From NCBI GenBank assembly GCA_900554635.1, contig USHY01000031.1, forward strand, positions 1-14,235: a DNA stretch of 14,235 nucleotides, in the 5' to 3' direction. Of the stretch, positions 11,460 through 14,235 are shown piece after piece. The notes under the pieces were generated by a model. It was given only the letters and a program-made list of their open reading frames with translations, ran no database searches and had not been told where the DNA came from. Made by a program: the position numbers and the translations under genes. The DNA comes from an uncultured Clostridium sp. GTDB taxonomy: Bacteria > Bacillota > Clostridia > TANB77 > CAG-508. Positions within the stretch are counted from its first letter, which is position 1. Each line of letters opens with the position of its first letter.

Positions 11460-14235
11460 TTGGGAAATAAAATTAAAGTACATGAATTAGCAAAAAAGAT
11501 TGGAATAACAAGTAAAGAAGCTTTAGAAAGAGCAAATAAACTTGGAATTCAAGTATCTTCACACTTAAGCGGGCTAGAAGAAGCAGATGCAAAGAAATTA
11601 GAAGATAGTTTCAAAAACAAAAATATGGCAAAAAAAGAAGAAAAACAGCCTAAAGAAAACAAAACAAAAAAAGAAAAAGAGCCAAAAGAAGAACCAGTAA
11701 TTATTAGAAGACAGGTGATTCTTGAAGAGAGTGAAGAAAAAAGCAAAAAGAAAAATAAGCCAGAAAAAAGTAATGAAGTTGGAATTGTTGAAAGAGATAG
11801 AAAAAAAGATTTCAATATAGTATATAGAAATAAACAAGCAAAACCTCTTACTGTAAGTGAATTATTTGGAAAAAAAGAAGAACCAAAGCCTGTTAAAGAA
11901 GAGGTTCAAGAAAAAACTGCTACAGTGGCAGAACCAAAACCAATAGAAAAAACAGAACCTGTAGAAGAGCCAAAAACAGAGGTAAAAAAAGTTCAAAAAG
12001 TTGAAGAAACAAATCAAAACAAAAATATTGAATTTAACAGAGACAGCAGAAATAGAAACAACTATAACAGAGACAATTATAACAGAGATACTCAGAATAA
12101 AAACTATAATAATAGAGACAATAGAAATCGTAATAACTATAACAACAACTACAACAACAATAATAATTACAACAATCCACATAGACAGTATGGCAACAAC
12201 CAAGAAGGAAGAAACTATAACAAAAACAATAATTACAACAATAATAACAATTACAATAATGGCTTTAGACAAAACAGAGACAATAATAATAAAGATTTTG
12301 GTAACAGAAATAATAACTGGAACAAAGATAGACAAAAAAACAATAATTACAACAATAACGGAAATTTCAACAATAACAGACCATTTGGCAGAAACAATAA
12401 TGGCGGATACAATAGACCAAACAAAACACTAGATGAAAGAGGCATAGAAAAAAACATTAAAAATATAATGTCAGCTGATATTGGAGAAAAAGAAAATGTT
12501 AGAGAATATGCAAACAAGGCTATAGACAAACAAAAAGTAAATAATAAATATGATGACAATAGAGGAAACAAAAAAGGAAAAAATAGAAAGAATAATAATT
12601 TTGATGAATTCAGTTCACATAAATTAAAAGATTTAAAACAAGAACGCGGATTATCAGATGAAGGAACAATGCTTGATTACTATGACTTAACAACAGCAAG
12701 AGGAAAGAAAAATAAGAAAAAAGTAAATAATCAAGAAGAAAGAACAAAACAAAAAATATTCCAACTAACAGAAATAACAATACCAGAATCAATTTCTGTT
12801 AAAGATTTAAGTGCAGAACTTAAAAAAACAAGTAGCGAAATAATTAAAAAACTATTTGGCTATGGAATAATGGCAACAATAAACAATGAAATAGACTTTG
12901 ATACAGCATACCTTATAGCGCAAGAATTTGGAGTTACAGCAACTAAAAAAGAAGTTGTAACAGATGAAGATATACTATTTGATGATAGTGAAGACAAACC
13001 AGAAGATTTAAAACCAAGACCACCAGTAGTAGTAGTTATGGGACATGTAGACCATGGAAAAACATCATTACTAGATGCAGTAAGATCTACAAATGTTATA
13101 GAAGGAGAAGCAGGAGGAATTACACAAGCTATAGGTGCATACAAAGTTAAAATAAATGATAGAGAAATAACATTCCTAGATACACCAGGACACGAAGCAT
13201 TTACAGCAATGCGTGCAAGAGGTGCACAAATAACAGATATTGCAATACTAGTAGTTGCAGCAAATGATGGTGTAATGCCACAAACAGTTGAAGCTATTAA
13301 CCACGCAAAAGCAGCAGGAATACCAATAATAGTAGCTATAAACAAAATAGATGTTGAAGGCGCAAACATTGATAGAGTAAAACAAGAATTAATGGAATAT
13401 GACTTAGTACCAGAAGAATGGGGTGGAGACACAATCTTTGTTCCAATCTCAGCAAAGAAAAAACAAAATATAGATACATTACTAGAAATGGTATTATTAG
13501 TTGCTGATATGAAAGAATTAAAAGCAAATCCAAATAAACAAGCAAAAGGTGTTGTAATAGAAGCAAAACTAGATAAAGCAAAAGGACCAGTTGCAACAAT
13601 GCTTGTACAAAGAGGTACTTTAGATATTGGAGACACAATATTAGTTGGTAAAGCAATAGGTAGAATTCGTACAATGACAGATGAAAATGGCAAAAAGATA
13701 AAAAAAGCCGGACCATCTACACCAGTTGAAATAACAGGATTTACAGAAGTTCCAGAAGCAGGTGAAACATTCTACGAAGTAAAAGATGAAAAAACTGCTA
13801 AACATTTAATGGAAAAGAGAAAACGCCAAGCAAGAGATAAAGCATTAAGTGCTACACATAGAGTAACATTAGATGATTTATTTAGCCAAATTTCAAAAGG
13901 AAATCTAAAACAATTAAATATAATAGTAAAAGCAGATGTACAAGGCTCTGTAGAAGCTGTAAAACAATCATTAGAAAAATTATCTAATGATGAGGTTAAA
14001 GTAAAAGTTATACATGCAAATGTTGGAGCTGTTACAGAATCAGATGTTACACTTGCAAAAGTATCAAATGCTATAATAATTGCATTTAATGTTAGACCAG
14101 AACCAATAGCAAAAGATATGGCAGAAAAAGATGAAGTAGAAATAAAGATTTACTCTGTAATATACAATGCAATAGAAGATGTTGAAGCAGCAATGAAAGG
14201 AATGCTAGACCCAGTATTTAAAGAAACAATAATAG
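11460..14235 (+). CDS. infB: Translation initiation factor IF-2, partial at the 3' end
   Basis: IF-2 is the GTPase that brings initiator fMet-tRNA to the 30S subunit and promotes subunit joining. TTG 11460 is the likely start, eight bases after AGGGGGTG (11445-11452); GTG 11451 is in frame but lies in that site. Visible codons number 925. Order: IF2_N domain (about 2-52, KIKVHELAKKIG), a charged Lys/Glu linker (55-190), an Asn-rich linker (201-320), and a second IF2_N-type domain (about 455-510). The GTPase domain follows, with G1 GHVDHGKT (528-535), G3 DTPGHEAF (574-581), G4 NKID (628-631) and SAKK (664-667), then domains II and III. The window ends in the C-terminal initiator-tRNA-binding part. 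The region before the GTPase is about 525 residues, far longer than in Bacillus subtilis IF-2. Confidence 0.97.
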   Translation, partial: MGNKIKVHELAKKIGITSKEALERANKLGIQVSSHLSGLEEADAKKLEDSFKNKNMAKKEEKQPKENKTKKEKEPKEEPVIIRRQVILEESEEKSKKKNKPEKSNEVGIVERDRKKDFNIVYRNKQAKPLTVSELFGKKEEPKPVKEEVQEKTATVAEPKPIEKTEPVEEPKTEVKKVQKVEETNQNKNIEFNRDSRNRNNYNRDNYNRDTQNKNYNNRDNRNRNNYNNNYNNNNNYNNPHRQYGNNQEGRNYNKNNNYNNNNNYNNGFRQNRDNNNKDFGNRNNNWNKDRQKNNNYNNNGNFNNNRPFGRNNNGGYNRPNKTLDERGIEKNIKNIMSADIGEKENVREYANKAIDKQKVNNKYDDNRGNKKGKNRKNNNFDEFSSHKLKDLKQERGLSDEGTMLDYYDLTTARGKKNKKKVNNQEERTKQKIFQLTEITIPESISVKDLSAELKKTSSEIIKKLFGYGIMATINNEIDFDTAYLIAQEFGVTATKKEVVTDEDILFDDSEDKPEDLKPRPPVVVVMGHVDHGKTSLLDAVRSTNVIEGEAGGITQAIGAYKVKINDREITFLDTPGHEAFTAMRARGAQITDIAILVVAANDGVMPQTVEAINHAKAAGIPIIVAINKIDVEGANIDRVKQELMEYDLVPEEWGGDTIFVPISAKKKQNIDTLLEMVLLVADMKELKANPNKQAKGVVIEAKLDKAKGPVATMLVQRGTLDIGDTILVGKAIGRIRTMTDENGKKIKKAGPSTPVEITGFTEVPEAGETFYEVKDEKTAKHLMEKRKRQARDKALSATHRVTLDDLFSQISKGNLKQLNIIVKADVQGSVEAVKQSLEKLSNDEVKVKVIHANVGAVTESDVTLAKVSNAIIIAFNVRPEPIAKDMAEKDEVEIKIYSVIYNAIEDVEAAMKGMLDPVFKETII
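12060..12419 (+). repeat. Asparagine-rich low-complexity tract encoded within infB
   Basis: Residues 201-320 of IF-2 contain 59 Asn out of 120 by hand count, with regularly spaced Tyr, Arg and Gly (for example NNYNNNYNNNNNYNN) and few hydrophobics. At DNA level it is a degenerate AAY repeat (aacaacaat, taataat), which could be prone to length change. It is in frame throughout, and flanked by charged linker on one side and NKTLDERG on the other. Confidence 0.9.

Noticed and set aside
11862..12432. Open frames on both strands across the Asn-rich part of infB, coding Ile/Thr-rich or Val/Ile-rich products
   Set aside because: These are frame shadows of the AAY repeat. The infB frame is continuous through the tract and links two conserved regions.
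12860..13693. Long open frame (277 codons) on the minus strand opposite infB
   Set aside because: It lies fully antisense to the conserved GTPase domain and its Ser/Ile/Val-rich product has no ribosome binding site or family pattern. It is a by-product of A-ending codons in infB.
1..14235. CRISPR arrays, tRNA or rRNA genes, phage or toxin-antitoxin modules
   Set aside because: No regularly spaced direct repeats, cloverleaf patterns, rRNA signatures or paired small toxin/antitoxin frames were seen.

Overview
The window is AT-rich with Gram-positive style translation signals (AGGAGG-type ribosome binding sites, frequent GTG and TTG starts). It carries spoIIP, a gene found only in endospore formers, beside rpmF, punA, prmC and a rimP-nusA-ylxR-infB operon. 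This points to a low-GC, spore-forming Firmicute, most likely an uncultured Clostridia lineage. The species cannot be named from the sequence.

Layout. (1) 1-550: left end of an IS3-family (IS150-like) insertion sequence, with its orfA on the minus strand running off the window. (2) 587-878: rpmF (ribosomal protein L32) with its own near-consensus promoter and terminator. (3) 890-3191: a 737-residue protein of unknown function, also with its own promoter and terminator. (4) 3230-4372: spoIIP, a peptidoglycan hydrolase for forespore engulfment. (5) 4409-4978 (minus): a small alpha/beta hydrolase, divergent from (6) 5099-7330: an unknown 463-residue protein followed 18 nt later by punA (purine nucleoside phosphorylase). 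(7) 7428-8265: prmC (release factor glutamine methyltransferase), split by a one-base frameshift near 8004. (8) 8298-9390: an accessory insert with a strong promoter, a roughly 180-nt leader holding a possible 16-codon ORF and two hairpins (the second a good terminator), then a type IV pilin-like protein with a leucine-rich-repeat-like C-terminus. (9) 9451-14235: the rimP-nusA-ylxR-infB operon for ribosome maturation, transcription elongation/antitermination and translation initiation, cut off in the last domain of infB.

Most of the window is housekeeping information processing. The parts that most deserve a second look are: the leader upstream of the pilin-like gene; the 120-residue asparagine-rich, prion-like linker in IF-2; the prmC frameshift together with a base-composition switch inside the gene; the 463-residue protein with a Cys-His-Asp arrangement; and the inverted repeat at the IS end, which could block translation of orfA from read-in transcripts. 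I found no CRISPR array, tRNA, rRNA or clear defence system. All promoter and terminator calls come from inspection by eye.
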